A stretch of 6,764 nucleotides of DNA from Ardenticatenia bacterium. Its GTDB lineage: Bacteria; Chloroflexota; Anaerolineae; Aggregatilineales; Aggregatilineaceae. Of the stretch, positions 6,084 to 6,764 are shown one piece after another. The notes beneath the pieces were generated by a model. That model did not search any database, was not told the DNA's origin, and saw only the letters and a program-made list of their open reading frames with translations. How positions within the stretch are numbered: position 1 is the stretch's first letter; each line of letters begins with the position of its first letter. The stretch is from contig JALSSH010000595.1 of the NCBI GenBank assembly GCA_026984385.1, forward strand, positions 1 through 6,764, given 5' to 3'. The position numbers and the translations under genes were made by a program.

Positions 6084-6517
6084 GCGCCCTCCTCATGCTC
6101 TAGCAGTGCTTCTAGCGCCAAGCGATAGCCCAGCCAACCCAATCCGCTGATCTGCCCCATGCACACCGACGCGATCATAGAGCGATGACGGAACGGCTCA
6201 CGCGCGTGGATGTTGGAAAGGTGCACTTCCACCGTCGGCAAGCCAACCGCCGCGATAGCGTCACGCAGGGCCACGCTAGTATGGGTGTAGCCGCCCGGGT
6301 TGATGATCACCCCGTCGGCCCAGGTGCGCGCCTCGTGCAGTGCGTCGATCAGCGCGCCTTCGTGGTTGCTTTGCAGCGCGCGCAGCTCCGCGCCGTGTGC
6401 TTCGGCGTACTCGCGTAGCCGTGCGTTGATCGCCTCCAGCGTCAGCGCGCCGTAAATATGCGGCTCGCGCGTGCCCAGCAAGTTGAGGTTCGGCCCGTGC
6501 AGCACCAAAATTCTCAT
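6080..6517 (-). CDS. aroQ: 3-dehydroquinate dehydratase, type II
   Basis: Removes water from 3-dehydroquinate to give 3-dehydroshikimate, the third shikimate-pathway step; family members are usually cytoplasmic dodecamers. The 145-residue protein is the normal length. It shows GPNLNLLGTREPHIYG (8-23), SNHEG (50-54), INPGGYTHTSVALRDA (72-87) and EVHLSNIHAREPFRHRS (97-113). By alignment with the Mycobacterium tuberculosis enzyme, R17, Y22, N73, H79, H99, R106 and R110 correspond to its known active-site residues, so the enzyme should be active. ATG 6517 is chosen because it begins MRILVLHGPN, as in the family, and has GGAGG seven bases upstream (6529-6525). The start overlaps the aroB stop and the stop overlaps the pheA start, both as ATGA, implying translational coupling. 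Confidence 0.97.
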   Translation of the reverse strand: MRILVLHGPNLNLLGTREPHIYGALTLEAINARLREYAEAHGAELRALQSNHEGALIDALHEARTWADGVIINPGGYTHTSVALRDAIAAVGLPTVEVHLSNIHAREPFRHRSMIASVCMGQISGLGWLGYRLALEALLEHEEGA

Positions 6518-6764
6518 GCTTCCGCCTCCCGCAGCTCCTCCAGCACAACAAGCACATCTGAACGCGGCACATTCGGCGCGATCAACGGTTGCCCAACGCG
6601 CTCCAGCAACACAAAACGCGCCGTGCCGCCTTGCCATTTTTTATCGTGGCGCATCGCCTCCCAAAGTTCGATGGGCGCGTATGTGCGATAGCGTGTGGGC
6701 AGCCCCAGCGCGCCGAGCAAAGCCTCGATCTGCGCGGCCAATCCCGCCTCGCAAAGCCCTAAGC
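6514..6764 (-). CDS. aroB: 3-dehydroquinate synthase, C-terminal fragment (cut by the window edge)
   Basis: Only the last 82 codons are in the window; the full enzyme is usually about 350 residues. AroB cyclises DAHP to 3-dehydroquinate using NAD and a divalent metal, the second shikimate-pathway step. The frame enters from the right edge without a start and reads LGLCEAGLAAQIEALL, then LGALGLPT, then MRHDKKWQGGTARFVLL. The M-x-x-DKK-x-x-x-G-x-x-RFVLL pattern and the LGLPT segment are typical of the AroB C-terminal helical domain. The NAD- and metal-binding residues lie outside the window, so activity cannot be judged. The TGA stop (6516-6514) overlaps the aroQ ATG by four bases. A TTG at 6741 is in frame but internal. 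The identity is supported by the aroQ neighbour. Confidence 0.9.
   Translation of the reverse strand, partial: LGLCEAGLAAQIEALLGALGLPTRYRTYAPIELWEAMRHDKKWQGGTARFVLLERVGQPLIAPNVPRSDVLVVLEELREAEA

Noticed and set aside
5160..6128. Long plus-strand open frame (322 codons)
   Set aside because: Antisense to the whole of pheA, which has all family motifs. No domain is recognisable in the plus-strand product.
6518..6637. N-terminal extension of aroQ by 40 codons
   Set aside because: It would overlap aroB deeply. Type II dehydroquinases start at the MRILVLHGPN segment, which has its own GGAGG site.

Overview
The window is GC-rich, densely coding bacterial DNA with no tRNA, rRNA, insertion sequence or CRISPR array that I can see. 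The gene content (a soluble-adenylyl-cyclase-like multidomain protein, a secreted TolB-like propeller protein, and an aroB-aroQ-pheA run) and the protein style suggest a Chloroflexota bacterium, perhaps Anaerolineae. That placement is inference from family resemblance and was not tested.

Layout. (1) About 60% of the window (4007 down to base 1, minus strand, running off the left edge) is one uninterrupted reading frame of at least 1335 codons. It encodes two tandem class III nucleotide cyclase domains, a STAND-type NTPase with clear Walker A and B motifs, a winged-helix-like linker, and eight TPR repeats in strict 40-residue register. (2) A 188-bp divergent intergenic region (4008-4195) carries a perfect 9-bp inverted repeat. 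(3) On the plus strand, 4196-5188 encodes a Sec-exported six-bladed WD40-like (PD40/TolB-type) protein. (4) A 43-bp convergent gap follows; a 7-bp perfect hairpin surrounds the propeller gene's stop codon. (5) On the minus strand is an aromatic amino acid operon: the 3' end of aroB (cut by the right edge), aroQ and pheA. Each is joined to the next by an ATGA stop/start overlap with a good Shine-Dalgarno sequence inside the upstream gene.

How the genes work. AroB and AroQ carry out steps 2 and 3 of the shikimate pathway. PheA converts prephenate to phenylpyruvate, so the operon feeds phenylalanine synthesis. The cyclase is a cytoplasmic signalling protein. Its two cyclase domains divide the catalytic residues between them as in mammalian soluble adenylyl cyclase: C1 keeps the metal-binding aspartates, and C2 keeps the substrate-specifying and transition-state residues. 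The residues I recall as forming the bicarbonate pocket of the human enzyme are not conserved, so its activator may differ. No functional link between the cyclase, the propeller protein and the aromatic operon can be shown from sequence alone. I see no defence island or obviously new gene system; the cyclase is the most interesting object here.
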